From: Aminobacter aminovorans
Lineage (GTDB): Bacteria > Pseudomonadota > Alphaproteobacteria > Rhizobiales > Rhizobiaceae
Length of the DNA: 64,000 bases
NCBI RefSeq assembly: GCF_900445235.1
Contig: NZ_UFSM01000001.1
Coordinates: 1,358,501-1,422,500, forward strand
Reading direction: 5' to 3'
Shown here: in pieces, positions 17,293-26,712 of the stretch
Layout: each line of letters starts with the position of its first letter
How positions within the stretch are numbered: position 1 is the first letter of the stretch
The notes under the pieces: generated by a model
Database searches by the model: none
What the model was told of the DNA's origin: nothing
Seen by the model: only the letters and a program-made list of their open reading frames with translations
Translations under genes and position numbers: made by a program

Positions 17293-17541
17293 TCAAGCCA
17301 CATCGGGCGACGCCGCCAATATTCCGGCCTCGTTGCAGAAGCTTTCGAAAGCTTCCCTTGCCTCATCGACAGGGATAGAGCCGTTGATTGCAGCCTGCAT
17401 GGCGTTTTCTGCGAGATAGAAGAACGGGTTGCGCTTGTCTTGCGGCCAGCCGTCAAGAAACTCGACGGCATCCGGCACCGAGACGACCTCGCGCAACGAA
17501 AACTCTCCATCCCTGACCCAGACGTTCGGTGTAAAATCCAT
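17293..17541 (-). CDS. DUF982 family protein, 82 aa
   Basis: MDFTPNVWVRDGEFSLREVV, then FLDGWPQDKRNPFFYLAENAMQAA and DEAREAFESFCNEAGIL: the same WP-centred family as its downstream neighbour, with the usual length. Sequence identity between the two adjacent copies looks low, so any duplication is old. Function unknown. Confidence 0.78.
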   Translation of the reverse strand: MDFTPNVWVRDGEFSLREVVSVPDAVEFLDGWPQDKRNPFFYLAENAMQAAINGSIPVDEAREAFESFCNEAGILAASPDVA

Positions 17542-18061
17542 CCACCAAAACGCGGCTGAGGACGGAGAGTTGCATCAGGTGTCTTTGCGCGCCGCGGCTT
17601 TCCGGCACATCTCTGGCGCAACTCTCGGTCCCCGCAATTCGGCTCGTCGTCCTTGCACCTCCATCTCTTAGCCACGCGCTCACGTCGTTGCCGCCGAGAT
17701 GGGTGTAGGCGCCACCTGAACCGCGGACTTTGTCGGCATAGCGGTCGTCGGCGGAAAGGATGCGAGAAAAGACGCAGAATGGGATGAAGTTGCCGCGGGA
17801 GCGAGAAAGGGCCGAGCCGCCGCAGGTGTCGTGCGCCGGCGTTGTGTCGCACAGAACCATGTCGAGGCGAGGTCGACGATGGCGCACTCAGGAGAAGGCG
17901 CCGATCGGCAGCACTGAACTTGTCCTGCCGGCACGAAATCATCTTGTGCTCTCGACGCTCCTATGGGCATGAGCAGTGCTCGATCCAGGATTGCTTGGTA
18001 TCAGCAGGCTGGGTTACTGCCCGGAAACGGAGCCGCCCGAGAGGGGGGGCTCAATGCCACA
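17542..18061. other. Unassigned stretch upstream of the winged-helix gene; possible gene remnant
   Basis: About 520 bases without a convincing intact gene. On the minus strand, 17682-17857 can be read as a cysteine-containing segment (MVLCDTTPAHDTCGGSALSR, then NFIPFCVFSRILSADDRYAD, then YTHLGGNDVSAWLRDG) that looks more protein-like than a random frame. The reading loses this character after about 17682 and merges into the region before the DUF982 gene. It may be the 5' part of a decayed gene. I cannot name a family. Confidence 0.3.
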
Positions 18062-19009
18062 ATGCAATTGCATCGCGACTTTCACATGCACATGCCCGTC
18101 CAGAGTTCGCCCCGCTGCCCGACAGATCCAATGAGCCCCGCGCAATTGACGGCGCACCCGCTCTTTCCTCGCATTGACCAGCGCCTGGCTCTCCACCTGA
18201 TCGCCATTCACGAGCAGACGCCAAGGCTGGCACGGCTCAAGGCCTCGCACCGCAAATGGCTGATGACCCAGTCGCTCTATGCGCTGACGCTCGAGCGCAC
18301 CGAGGACGACCCTCACTCCGGCCTTTCGCAGTCTCGCCTGGTCGAAATCGCCACCAGCATCGGTGCGGTGAGCCACAACACGGCAAGGGCCTTTCTGCAG
18401 GAACTGCTGACCTACAAGTTTCTGACGGAGATACCCACTCCTCACGACAAGCGGCTGCGCCTGCTCGACACGACCGAGGCCAGCCGGAAAGCGATGACCG
18501 GTTGGTTCATGGGGCAGATGAGCTGCCTCGATGAACTGGACGATGGCGGCCGCCATGCCCGCTGTGCGGCTGACGGCAGGATATTCCGCGCGGCACAGCC
18601 GCGCGCCGCGCGCCGGCTCATCGAGAACCCGTTGTGGCGCTATCCAGCCGACAGCATCAATTCGTTCCTGCAGTCGGAACTGGGCGGGATGATCCTGCAC
18701 GAAATCATCTCGCGCATAGACGACTTCACGCCGCGGGACGGCAAGGTGATCGTTGGACCCTCCAGCCTCGCCGAACTCGCGACGCGCTACTTCATCTCCG
18801 TCTCGAATTTGCGGAGGATGTTCAAAAAGGCGGAGACAAGCGGACTGATGGGCTGGGCGGCGGCATCGGACCAACGGGTACTGTGGTTGTCGGCAGCTTT
18901 TCTGAACGACTATTTGCTGTGGCAGGCGCAGAAATTCGCAGCCCTAGACGAGGCCTATTGCTGGGCGGTCCAGAACGTCGTCGGGGACGGCCACGCCGTC
19001 GCAGTCTGA
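18062..19009 (+). CDS. Uncharacterised protein with two winged-helix-like segments, 315 aa
   Basis: Two helix-turn-helix-like stretches are seen: SQSRLVEIATSIGAVSHNTA followed by RAFLQELLTYKFLTEI (about 89-124), and SSLAELATRYFISVSNLRRM followed by FKKAETSGLMGW (about 230-261). This suggests a DNA-binding protein built of two winged-helix domains, as in some rhizobial orphan regulators. Start uncertain: ATG 18062 lies 12 bases after a G-rich SD-like run, while an in-frame ATG at 17963 has no ribosome-binding site. It is followed by the porin gene on the same strand after 173 bp. Function otherwise unknown. Confidence 0.7.
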   Translation: MQLHRDFHMHMPVQSSPRCPTDPMSPAQLTAHPLFPRIDQRLALHLIAIHEQTPRLARLKASHRKWLMTQSLYALTLERTEDDPHSGLSQSRLVEIATSIGAVSHNTARAFLQELLTYKFLTEIPTPHDKRLRLLDTTEASRKAMTGWFMGQMSCLDELDDGGRHARCAADGRIFRAAQPRAARRLIENPLWRYPADSINSFLQSELGGMILHEIISRIDDFTPRDGKVIVGPSSLAELATRYFISVSNLRRMFKKAETSGLMGWAAASDQRVLWLSAAFLNDYLLWQAQKFAALDEAYCWAVQNVVGDGHAVAV

Positions 19010-19182
19010 TCCAAACGCAATCGGACATTGCGGGCGGCAGGCAGGCTCACCAGATAGGACCAGATTTGGTCGTTTACCGGATGTGGAGCCAGCCCTTATC
19101 ACGCGCTGCAGGGCGTGCAGCAGGCAGGTTTCAGGGCAACGAAAAGTTGCCGTGTTGTGCCCCTTCAATCCAGGGGTTCTTC

Positions 19183-19857
19183 ATGAAAACAGTTCTTCTT
19201 GCTTCGACCTTTCTGTTTGCCGTTGCAGGCAGCGCCTTGGCTGCCGATGTGGTCGTCCACGAGCCGGCGCCTGTTACAGCGCCGGCTGGTTTTGTCTGGA
19301 ACGGCGGTTATGTCGGCCTGCATGGCGGCTACGCCTGGCTCAATGGTACTGTGGATGTAGCTACCGCCGCACGGCCCTTTGATATCGATGGCTTCGACAA
19401 CGGTTTGCTCGGCGTCCACGCAGGCTACAATTGGCAGCTGAATGGCAACTTCGTCGCCGGCGTCGAGGCCGACGTCTCCCACGCCTGGACCAAGCGCGAT
19501 CTGGTCGTCCGTGTCAGCCTGCCCGATTTCCCGCCAATGAACGTTCCCGTCGAAGCCGGGACCAACTGGCAAGGTAGCGCACGTCTGCGCGCCGGCTATG
19601 CGATGGACCGCACACTGATCTTCGCGACCGGCGGCGTGGGCTTTGCCAACACCTATGTGAAGATGCAGGCATATGACGAAAGCAAGACGTTCCTCGGCTG
19701 GACCGTTGGCGCCGGCATCGAGCATGCGTTCACTGACAACTGGATCGGCCGCTTTGAATACCGCTATGCCGACTTTGGCTCCGAGACGTTTCCGGGGGAC
19801 ATCAAGATCGATCTCAATCAGCACACCCTGCGGGCCGGCATCAGCTACAAGTTCTGA
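19183..19857 (+). CDS. Outer-membrane beta-barrel protein, Omp25/Omp31 family
   Basis: A 224-residue porin-like protein. Signal peptide at residues 1-21 (MKTVLLASTFLFAVAGSALA), then ADVVVHEPAPVTAPAGFVWNGGYVGLHGGY, the conserved Omp25/31 start. Alternating amphipathic strands follow (VEADVSHAW, ARLRAGYAMDRTLIFATGGVGFANTYV) and the chain ends in LRAGISYKF, with the terminal Phe needed for barrel insertion. Family length is normal (about 200-240). These proteins are abundant surface antigens in Brucella and relatives. Monocistronic with its own terminator. Confidence 0.9.
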   Translation: MKTVLLASTFLFAVAGSALAADVVVHEPAPVTAPAGFVWNGGYVGLHGGYAWLNGTVDVATAARPFDIDGFDNGLLGVHAGYNWQLNGNFVAGVEADVSHAWTKRDLVVRVSLPDFPPMNVPVEAGTNWQGSARLRAGYAMDRTLIFATGGVGFANTYVKMQAYDESKTFLGWTVGAGIEHAFTDNWIGRFEYRYADFGSETFPGDIKIDLNQHTLRAGISYKF

Positions 19858-19874
19858 CCGCACTGCCTGAACGT

Positions 19875-19901
19875 CAAAGCCCGACCTCGTGCCGGGCTTT
19901 G
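19875..19901 (+). terminator. Terminator after the porin gene
   Basis: Stem CAAAGCCCG/CGGGCTTTG with a 9-base loop, 18 bases past the stop codon. No long T run, but the stem ends in TTTG. Confidence 0.7.
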
Positions 19902-19933
19902 ACAACTCACAGGCTCGCAGTTCCGGCCAGAAC

Positions 19934-20428
19934 CTACTCGTTTGGCAGGCTGCGGACGAATTCGACACCGTCGATAACGAGCAGGCGGGGTTCGGGTGCG
20001 GCGGCGATGCGTTGAACGCCGTCGCTGCAGGAAAATACCGGCCAGCCGCTATCGGCGCAGAGGATTTCGACGAACCAGTTGCCGAGCTGGTCCGTCAAGC
20101 TGATGCGCAAGGCGCCATCCTTGAGACGCCGTGCGTGAGAACCGTTGATCGCGGTCCAGGTCCACGGCCCGCCGAGAGGCGGCCGCGAGAACATGACGAA
20201 GGGATAGGTCCTGGGCGGCAGGTCTTCGTATTCGGTCGCCATGCGATAGCGCATCATCGCGGTGGTGTAGTCGGCGGCGATAGAAGGCCAGCGGGCATAA
20301 AGGATGCCAACGCCATGCTGATGTGGATCTACCAGCAACTGCCGGGCGCGGCTGTCTCCAGCCTGAACTGCCGTTGCCATGGCAGCGGCAGCGATGGCGG
20401 CAAGCAGCGTGGCGATGCGTCGCGACAT
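19934..20428 (-). CDS. Secreted hypothetical protein, 164 aa
   Basis: Residues 1-23 are a signal peptide (ATLLAAIAAAAMATAVQAGD). The mature chain has YARWPSIAADYTTAMMRYRMA, the turn-rich YEDLPPRTYPFVMFSRPPLG and two cysteines near the end (EILCADSGWPVFSCSDG) that could form a disulfide. It ends EPRLLVIDGVEFVRSLPNE. No family recognised; periplasmic location is inferred. It converges on the porin gene. Confidence 0.7.
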   Translation of the reverse strand: MSRRIATLLAAIAAAAMATAVQAGDSRARQLLVDPHQHGVGILYARWPSIAADYTTAMMRYRMATEYEDLPPRTYPFVMFSRPPLGGPWTWTAINGSHARRLKDGALRISLTDQLGNWFVEILCADSGWPVFSCSDGVQRIAAAPEPRLLVIDGVEFVRSLPNE

Positions 20429-20795
20429 GTGCCCGGGCCTTAGAGCCTGTCCCTGTTCGGAACGAGCGCCAATTTCTCGTTGGAGCGTGACCTTGCCTAG
20501 AAACCAGTTTCCCGGTTTTTCGGGAAAGAATCAGTTGCCTTCATTGTCGCCGCTTGCCGTAGCGGGATCAATGGCGAGACCAAAGCCGCAGACGAACCGT
20601 CAAAGGTCAGGATTGAACGGAAAAAATATCGGGAAATTTGAATCGAGGTGAAAGGCCCGAACACCCTATGCTCCGGGACCTCAGGGTGATGCCGAAGCCT
20701 GGTGACACGCGCCTCCGAGCCGGTGCCAAGGTCACACAGTCCCGAAAGCCGAATGCTTCCGGGCTATCAATTCGGGGTTGCAGTCCGCCTTTTCG
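20429..20795. other. Gene-free stretch with palindromic repeat text
   Basis: 367 bases. The left part contains a hairpin of TTTCCCG (20508-20514) and CGGGAAA (20520-20526) around GTTTTT, within text like the mosaic repeats elsewhere in the window. I see no gene or clear promoter in the rest. Confidence 0.4.
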
Positions 20796-21023
20796 TCAAG
20801 CGGCGGTTCTTGTCCTGAAACGGGGGATGCTTGCCAGCAGCAGATCCTTGTCACGTACGCCGCTACGATAAAGCTTGAGGAGCGTCCTCGCTATTTCGCT
20901 TGCCCATACGGAGCTCGGATCTTCGCCGCGTTCGTGGCAAATCTGGTCGAACACATGCTGAAGAAGCGCGAGATCCCTGGGATAAATCGGGGAGTTAGGC
21001 TGGGTGAAAAGTACGTGCTCCAT
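20796..21023 (-). CDS. Small hypothetical protein, 75 aa
   Basis: Start 21023 is preceded by GGGAGAAGACT; an upstream in-frame ATG would add 32 residues of low-complexity sequence. The product (MEHVLFTQPNSPIYPRDLAL, then FDQICHERGEDPSSVWASEI, then ARTLLKLYRSGVRDKDLLLAS) looks like a compact all-helical domain. Short proteins of this type occur widely in Rhizobiales, some with a similar YPRDLxLL..VFD..C pattern; I know no function for them. Confidence 0.7.
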   Translation of the reverse strand: MEHVLFTQPNSPIYPRDLALLQHVFDQICHERGEDPSSVWASEIARTLLKLYRSGVRDKDLLLASIPRFRTRTAA

Positions 21024-21299
21024 AGTCTTCTCCCATATGGTGCTTGTTTTTTGTCTTATGCTCTGCTGCTGATTTTTTGCCTGCTTGCTGTCACGGTCAG
21101 CAAAGCTGATCGCGATCAATAACTAAATCCCCGTTCATGCCCGTGGGTATAGAACGAAGATAGAGTTCAGCATCGTCACGTATGTGGAAGCATCTGCCGC
21201 AGGCGATCGCATCAATATGCCTCCCTGAGGCAAAGGTTGCATGCTGGCGTGGGTCATTTCAGGGCGGAAATTCTGCTCTACAACCTGTGTGATGTCGAG

Positions 21300-21431
21300 T
21301 CACTCTGGGTTGCAACGGAGTTGCAGGAAAAGCTGCCAGGAAACAGGCGAAAGGGCCCGCCAGGAGGGGAACGGCAGGCCCTTTCTGGGCGTGGCTGAAA
21401 GGAAAAGACCACACCCGGTGTGCCTGAACGC
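21300..21431 (-). ncRNA. Candidate small RNA with a C-rich anti-Shine-Dalgarno loop
   Basis: Read on the minus strand: a small CACAC/GTGTG hairpin, then a 12-bp stem (AAAGGGCCTGCC pairing with GGCGGGCCCTTT, one U-G pair) at 21346-21384 exposing the loop GTTCCCCTCCT, then a TGCAAC/GTTGCA hairpin near 21311-21325. Single-stranded TTTTCC and TTTCCT stretches flank them. CCUCC-type loops are typical of alphaproteobacterial sRNAs that block ribosome-binding sites. An EcfG-like promoter variant lies just upstream. The 3' end is not clear: no strong T run is visible. Confidence 0.4.
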
Positions 21432-21457
21432 AACTCTCCGGGGCGGAAATTGGTTCC
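21432..21457 (-). promoter_or_regulatory. EcfG-like promoter variant for the candidate small RNA
   Basis: On the minus strand GGAAC (21453-21457) is followed after 17 bases by AGTT (21432-21435). The consensus is CGTT; the nepR promoter in this window has the same AGTT variant. Confidence 0.35.
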
Positions 21458-21724
21458 CCCCAAGCGGGCTTACCTTACATCAGGACATCTACAGTGATCG
21501 TTTGGCTTCACCATTTGTTCACCATCAACTCCGCACCATTCACCTGCGCAATGTATCGAGTGCGCGTCTTTGGCAACGCCCGGCGGGCTGCACAACCCTT
21601 CGCCCGCCGGTGCGCCTCAAGGCCCCCGCCATGGCCTTCCCAATGCTGCCGTCATGACTTAGCCTGACCTCACCGCCGCTGTCCGGGCAGCCGGACCGCG
21701 GGATCGAAGGAAAGGCATACGCTC

Positions 21725-22090
21725 TTGGCTGAAATGACCATCATCGTCGAATTCGAGACTGTGGACGGGGCGGAGGAGCAGTTCCTGGACCTGATCTCGG
21801 AACATGCCCGCGCCACGCTGCAGGAGGAGCCGGGCTGCCTGCGCTTCGAGGTCATCAAGCCGGTGGAGCGTGACGGCACGCCGATCGCCAACAAGGTGAT
21901 GGTCAACGAGCTTTATGCCGACGACTCAGCAGTTGCCGCGCATGAGCGTAACCCGCGCATGTCTGACGTGCAGGCGGCACTTTCGCCCCTGCTCAAGTCG
22001 CGCCGGCTGATCCTGGCGCGATCGCTCGGCCTCGTCGATCCCAATGGCGGCATGCGGCCGGAAGAGCTCAACGCCGCCAATGACGACTAG
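21725..22090 (+). CDS. Antibiotic biosynthesis monooxygenase (ABM/YgiN)-type protein, 121 aa
   Basis: A ferredoxin-like alpha/beta ABM domain: MTIIVEFETVDGAEEQFLDL, then HARATLQEEPGCLRFEVIKP, the family signature of a Glu-Pro-Gly-Cys turn. The middle shows VMVNELYADDSAVAAHERNP. Members are quinol monooxygenases or heme-degrading-like enzymes, often of unknown substrate. TTG 21725 has AAGGAAAGG at proper spacing; ATG 21734 is the alternative with poorer spacing. It stands alone upstream of the hybrid kinase. Confidence 0.8.
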   Translation: MAEMTIIVEFETVDGAEEQFLDLISEHARATLQEEPGCLRFEVIKPVERDGTPIANKVMVNELYADDSAVAAHERNPRMSDVQAALSPLLKSRRLILARSLGLVDPNGGMRPEELNAANDD

Positions 22091-22335
22091 CGCAGAGGTC
22101 AGGGCCGTCTCGCGGTTGCAGTTGGTCGGTTTCCGGTCGCTCTGCAGTGACCCAACGTAAAGTAAGCTCAGTTCCGGCATAGTTCTTCGTGGGTTGTCAC
22201 CTCGATTACATTGCAATCTGCTCATGTATGGCGCAGCGGCGTTAAGGTTAGTCAGTCGTTAATGCTTCTGCGGCAAGGTTTGTCGCGGCGGTCTGCGGGG
22301 GAAGCAGCATCGCTCCATGCATGCAGGGCTGACGG

Positions 22336-25281
22336 ATGCGGAAAATTCTGGGCTCGGACGTCATCGATCCGACCGGCGAGCCGGCCAATGAGCGGGGGCT
22401 GACGACCGAGGCCGGCGATGCGCGGGCCCTGGACGATCTCAGCCTGCCTTATGCCGACCTCGAACGCACCATCGATTCGATGAACATGGGCGTGGTGCTG
22501 GTCGATGCCGGCCTCAACGTACAGTTCATCAACCAGGCCTTTTACGACATCTGGAAACTGACCGTCGGTCAGGTCGCCATGGGTTGCCCGTTCAGGGCGC
22601 TGATGGACATCAACCGCTACAGTGGCGTCTACGCCGTCGCCGACGGTGACTGGGAAAGCTACGTCGCATTGCGCCAGTCGGAAATTTCGGCCGGCGATGT
22701 CGCGCCGCGTGAGTTCCGCCGCGCTGACGGCTGCACCATGATCTATTCGGTCACCGCCCTATCCGGCGGCAAGCGGCTGGTTTCATATTACGACGTCAGC
22801 GAGATGAAGCGGCGAGAGGTCGAGGCGGTCGAGGCTCGGCACCGGCTGGCCGAAGTGCTCGAATCGCTGCCGGCGGGCGTCATCATCTACGACCGCGACG
22901 ACCGTTTCGTGCTTGCCAACCGCAAGCTCAAGAGCGCCTTGCCGGCACTCCATGACGTACTCACCGAAGGCCGCACGCTGCGCGACAGCATGGTGGCAGC
23001 GCAGCGCTCGGGCTATTTCCGCGACACCAGCGACGACGATCTTGATGCGCTGTATGACGCCGACCCCGATGCCTGGGTAGAGGGCATGGTCGAGCGCTAC
23101 CACACCAGCCAGGCGGTACGGGAACGGCGCAATCCCGATGGGCGCTGGTACCAGATTTTCGACCAGAGGCTGGCCGACGGCACATTCATCGGCGTGCGCG
23201 TCGACATCACCGAACTCAAGCAGCGCGAACGCGCGTTGCAGGATTCGATGCGGGAGAACGAAGTGTTCCGCAGCCTGATCGACAACGTTCCGGTGTCGAT
23301 CTACGCCAAGCATGACGATCTCAGGCTGATGTATGTCAACCAGGGCTGGTGTGAGCTGACCGGCTATTCCAAAGAGGAAGCGATCGGGAAGACCGACCTG
23401 GAGATCTTTGGCCCGGAAGGCGAACCCTTCATGGAGGCCGACCGCGAGGTCATGCGCCGCGGCACGACTGTCGAAATCGAAGAGACGGCAACATGCGCCG
23501 ACGGCATGGTGCGCCACCAGTTCGCGCGCAAGAGCGCTATGGTGGCCTCGGACGGCTCGCTCTACCTGATCGGCTCGACGACCAACATCACCGAGCTCAA
23601 GCAGCGCGAGGCGGAGCTGGAGGAAGCGCAACGCCGGGCTGTGCTGGCCGACCGTGCCAAGTCAGAATTCCTGGCCAATATGAGCCATGAAATCCGCACG
23701 CCGATGAACGGCGTGCTCGGCATGGCCGAGCTTCTGGCGAAATCCGACCTCGACCCCAAGCAGAAGACCTTCACCGACATCATCGTCAAATCGGGCAATG
23801 CGCTGCTGACGATCATCAACGACATCCTCGACTTCTCGAAGATCGATGCCGGACAGCTGGTTCTCGATCCGATCCCGTTCAACCTGTCGGAGGCGATCGA
23901 GGACGTCGCCACGCTGATGTCGACGCGGGCCAAGGAGAAGGACCTCGAGCTGATCGTCAGGATGCAGCCCGATCTCCGGCACCTCTATGTCGGCGACGTC
24001 GGCCGTATCAGGCAGATCATCACCAACCTGCTCGGCAATGCGGTGAAGTTCACCGATTCCGGCCATGTGCTGGTCGACGTCACAGGACGTAGCGATGGCG
24101 ATAAGACCAAGCTGCATGTCGCGGTGACCGATACCGGCATCGGCATCCCTGAGGCCAAGCTCAAGCTGGTGTTCGAGAAGTTCAGCCAGGTCGATGCGTC
24201 GTCGACGCGCCGGCACGAGGGCACCGGTCTTGGCCTCGCCATCACCTCGCGCCTCGTCGACATGATGGGCGGCGAGATCGGTGTGGAAAGCGGCGAGGGC
24301 GCCGGCTCGACCTTCTGGTTCACGCTGACGCTGCCCAATGCCGGACGGCTGGAGACGCGGCCGGCGGCACTGATCGACGTCACCGGGGCGCGCGTTTTGA
24401 TCGTCGACGACAATGCGGTCAACCGCACGATCCTGACCGAGCAGATGCTGTCGTGGGGATTCGATTCCTGTGCAGCCAAGAGCGGTGCCGAGGGGCTGCA
24501 GGTGCTCCAGGCAGCTCAGGCGATGGGCATCAACGTCGACTGCATCGTGCTCGACTACCAGATGCCCGGCATGACCGGCGCCGAGATGGCGCGGATCGTC
24601 AGGAAATCGCCGACGCTGTCCGAAACGCCAATCGTCATGCTGACTTCGGTCGACCAATCGCTTTCGGGGCCAACGCACCGTGACCTTGCCATCGATGCCC
24701 AGCTGATCAAGCCGGCGCGCTCGTCGGCGCTGTTGGAGGCGCTCGTCGCGGCAATCCAGCGCAAGCGGGCACCCACCCTTACGCCGGCACAGATGGCCGA
24801 TGCGCAGGTGCCAACTAAGCTTCCGAGCGGCCCCTTGCCGCAAGCAACCCGCCTGCGCGGCGGCCAGCGGCCGGGCGGCGATGGCGGGCTCGACATTCTC
24901 GTTGCCGAAGACAACGAGGTGAACCAGATGGTGTTCAGCCAGATTCTGGCCGAGACCGAGCTCAGCTTCGAGATCGTCGGCAACGGCCGGCGGGCGGTCG
25001 CCGCCTATGGCGAGCGCCGTCCGAGGATGATCCTGATGGACGTGTCGATGCCGGAGATGAACGGGCTCGAAGCGACGAGTGAAATCCGCAAGCTCGAACG
25101 CGGCACCGGCATGCGCGTGCCAATCATCGGCGTCACCGCCCACGCCCTCAAGGGCGACAAGGAGCGCTGCCTCGAAGCCGGCATGGACGATTACCTGCCC
25201 AAGCCGATCAGCCCACGCGCGCTCTTGGAAAAGATCGAGCGCTGGTCGTGGCAGGACGAGGAACGCCGCGGCGCCGTCTGA
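22336..25281 (+). CDS. Hybrid sensor histidine kinase: three PAS, HisKA, HATPase, two receivers
   Basis: A 981-residue cytosolic kinase with no membrane segment. Order: PAS-like domains at about 40-155 (including a PAS-7 type), 170-295 and 305-425; HisKA with His451 in [12 protein letters not shown]; HATPase with [18 protein letters not shown] and GTGLGLAI (about 560-665); receiver 1 with Asp740 in [10 protein letters not shown]; receiver 2 with Asp902 in [11 protein letters not shown]. No Hpt domain is present, so a separate phosphotransfer protein or direct signalling is needed. It sits 291 bp upstream of pstS, where rhizobia commonly carry phoR, but its architecture is not that of PhoR. 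Signal unknown. Confidence 0.93.
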   Translation: MRKILGSDVIDPTGEPANERGLTTEAGDARALDDLSLPYADLERTIDSMNMGVVLVDAGLNVQFINQAFYDIWKLTVGQVAMGCPFRALMDINRYSGVYAVADGDWESYVALRQSEISAGDVAPREFRRADGCTMIYSVTALSGGKRLVSYYDVSEMKRREVEAVEARHRLAEVLESLPAGVIIYDRDDRFVLANRKLKSALPALHDVLTEGRTLRDSMVAAQRSGYFRDTSDDDLDALYDADPDAWVEGMVERYHTSQAVRERRNPDGRWYQIFDQRLADGTFIGVRVDITELKQRERALQDSMRENEVFRSLIDNVPVSIYAKHDDLRLMYVNQGWCELTGYSKEEAIGKTDLEIFGPEGEPFMEADREVMRRGTTVEIEETATCADGMVRHQFARKSAMVASDGSLYLIGSTTNITELKQREAELEEAQRRAVLADRAKSEFLANMSHEIRTPMNGVLGMAELLAKSDLDPKQKTFTDIIVKSGNALLTIINDILDFSKIDAGQLVLDPIPFNLSEAIEDVATLMSTRAKEKDLELIVRMQPDLRHLYVGDVGRIRQIITNLLGNAVKFTDSGHVLVDVTGRSDGDKTKLHVAVTDTGIGIPEAKLKLVFEKFSQVDASSTRRHEGTGLGLAITSRLVDMMGGEIGVESGEGAGSTFWFTLTLPNAGRLETRPAALIDVTGARVLIVDDNAVNRTILTEQMLSWGFDSCAAKSGAEGLQVLQAAQAMGINVDCIVLDYQMPGMTGAEMARIVRKSPTLSETPIVMLTSVDQSLSGPTHRDLAIDAQLIKPARSSALLEALVAAIQRKRAPTLTPAQMADAQVPTKLPSGPLPQATRLRGGQRPGGDGGLDILVAEDNEVNQMVFSQILAETELSFEIVGNGRRAVAAYGERRPRMILMDVSMPEMNGLEATSEIRKLERGTGMRVPIIGVTAHALKGDKERCLEAGMDDYLPKPISPRALLEKIERWSWQDEERRGAV

Positions 25282-25480
25282 TCCGAAGCCGGGACACGCC
25301 TTCCGGTAGGCTCTCAAAGACTGTGGAAATGTGACAGTCTGTGGTGGCAAAGACTGCCCTGCCGTTGGGTAGGCGGCTTGATTTCGTTTCCTGCCTGTTG
25401 TTTGCCTCGCGCCGGCAAAGGACCGAGGAAACGACCCCTTCAGCGCCAAGCACTGCAACCGTTACAGGGGTGACACGAAA

Positions 25481-25498
25481 CTGTCATGCAACTGTAAT
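25481..25498 (+). promoter_or_regulatory. Pho box upstream of pstS
   Basis: CTGTCAT-GCAA-CTGTAAT, two 7-base PhoB half-sites 11 bases apart, close to the consensus CTGTCAT repeat. Related half-site text (GTTACAG, TGACACG) continues 11-bp spaced upstream, suggesting tandem PhoB binding. It lies 75 bases before the start codon. Confidence 0.85.
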
Positions 25499-25572
25499 AG
25501 AGGGGGGCTATTGGCTCACCGGGCGCCGAGGAATGGCGTCATACGAGATACCTCCAACAGGAGCAGGCCCCA

Positions 25573-26610
25573 ATGAAAAAAGCTCTTCTCACTGCGTCGG
25601 CTGCTGCCTTCGCGATCGCAGCCTCGGTAGGCTATGCCTCGGCCCGCGACCAGATCCAGGTTGCCGGTTCCTCGACCGTTCTGCCTTATGCAAAGATCGT
25701 CGCCGAGCAGTTCGGTGAAACCTTCACCAACTTCAAGACCCCGGTCGTTGAATCGGGCGGTTCGGGCGCGGGCATCAAGGAATTCTGCAAGGGCGTCGGC
25801 GAGAACACCATCGACATCGCCAACTCCTCGCGTCCGATCAAGAAGGACGAACTTCAGTCCTGCGTCGACGCCGGCGTCAAGGAAGTCCAGGAAGTGAAGA
25901 TCGGCTATGACGGCATCGTCTTCGCGACCGACGTCAAGGGCCCGGACTGGGCGCTGACGCCTGAGGACATCTATAAGGCGCTTGCCGCCAAGATCGCTGT
26001 TGACGGCAAGCTGGTGGACAATCCGAACACCAAGTGGAACCAGGTCAACCCGAACCTGCCCGATTGGGACATCGCTGCCTACATCCCAGGCGAAAAGCAC
26101 GGCACCCGCGAAGTCTTTGAAGAAAAGCTCCTGATCGCCGGCTGCAAGAAGCTCGGCGGCGTTGAAGCCGGCAAGGCTTCGGGCCTCGACGACAAGGCTG
26201 CGGAAGCCGCCTGCAAGGCCGTGCGCAAGGACGGCAAGGCTGTCGACATCGACGGCGACTACTCCGAGACTCTCGCCCGCATCGATAGCAACAAGACCGG
26301 CGTCGGCGTGTTCGGCCTGGCCTTCTACGAAAACAACGCCGACAAACTGAAGGTCGCCACTGTCGGCGGCATCACGCCTTCGGTCGAGACCATCGCCAAG
26401 GGCGAATATCCGGTGTCGCGTCCGCTGTTCTTCTACGTCAAGAAGGCACATCTCGGCGTCGTTCCCGGCCTGAAGGAATATGTCGAGTTCTTCCTCGACG
26501 ACCAGATGGTCGGCCCGGAAAGCCCCCTTGCCGACTACGGCTTGGTTGCTGCTCCGGATGCAGAGCGCGCTGCACAGCGCGAAGCCTTCGGCGCCGGCAA
26601 GACCATGTAA
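25573..26610 (+). CDS. pstS: Phosphate ABC transporter, substrate-binding protein
   Basis: Periplasmic high-affinity phosphate receptor of the Pst system. Signal peptide at 1-24 (AAAFAIAASVGYASARD). Phosphate-binding stretches typical of PstS are visible: VAGSSTVLPYAKIVAEQF, SGGSGAGIKEFC and NSSRPIKKDE. 345 residues, normal length. First gene of pstSCAB-phoUB, with a Pho box upstream and a strong stem-loop right after the stop that should favour accumulation of pstS mRNA over the transporter genes. Confidence 0.96.
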   Translation: MKKALLTASAAAFAIAASVGYASARDQIQVAGSSTVLPYAKIVAEQFGETFTNFKTPVVESGGSGAGIKEFCKGVGENTIDIANSSRPIKKDELQSCVDAGVKEVQEVKIGYDGIVFATDVKGPDWALTPEDIYKALAAKIAVDGKLVDNPNTKWNQVNPNLPDWDIAAYIPGEKHGTREVFEEKLLIAGCKKLGGVEAGKASGLDDKAAEAACKAVRKDGKAVDIDGDYSETLARIDSNKTGVGVFGLAFYENNADKLKVATVGGITPSVETIAKGEYPVSRPLFFYVKKAHLGVVPGLKEYVEFFLDDQMVGPESPLADYGLVAAPDAERAAQREAFGAGKTM

Positions 26611-26621
26611 TCAGTGAACTG

Positions 26622-26655
26622 CCACGGGGCGGCGGAAAAATCCGCCGCCCCGTGG
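26622..26655 (+). promoter_or_regulatory. Stable stem-loop between pstS and pstC
   Basis: A perfect 15-bp stem (CCACGGGGCGGCGGA at 22-36 and its complement at 41-55 of 26600) with an AAAA loop and no T run. It is best read as an mRNA-stabilising or partial-termination hairpin that sets pstS above pstC expression. Confidence 0.75.
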
Positions 26656-26712
26656 AATATTCCGCCGACTGTCCCGTTCGGCACAGAGAACCGAATTCAC
26701 CGAGGCCGGCCC

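Larger units (their letters stand above)
21024..21724. other. 700-bp region without a protein gene
   Basis: No frame in this interval has gene-like composition. The only structure I find is the hairpin set on the minus strand between about 21300 and 21431, listed separately as a candidate small RNA with its promoter. The rest (21024-21299 and 21458-21724) shows nothing I can support. Confidence 0.5.

Noticed and set aside
20464..20495. GGAAC followed by CGTT near 20.48 kb as another EcfG promoter
   Set aside because: The spacer is only 14 bases and the text is part of a repeat-like block, not upstream of a plus-strand gene.
25327..25345. TGTGACAG text at 25.33 kb as a second full Pho box on the minus strand
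   Set aside because: Only one half-site matches; the second half departs at several positions, and the strong box is at 25481-25498.
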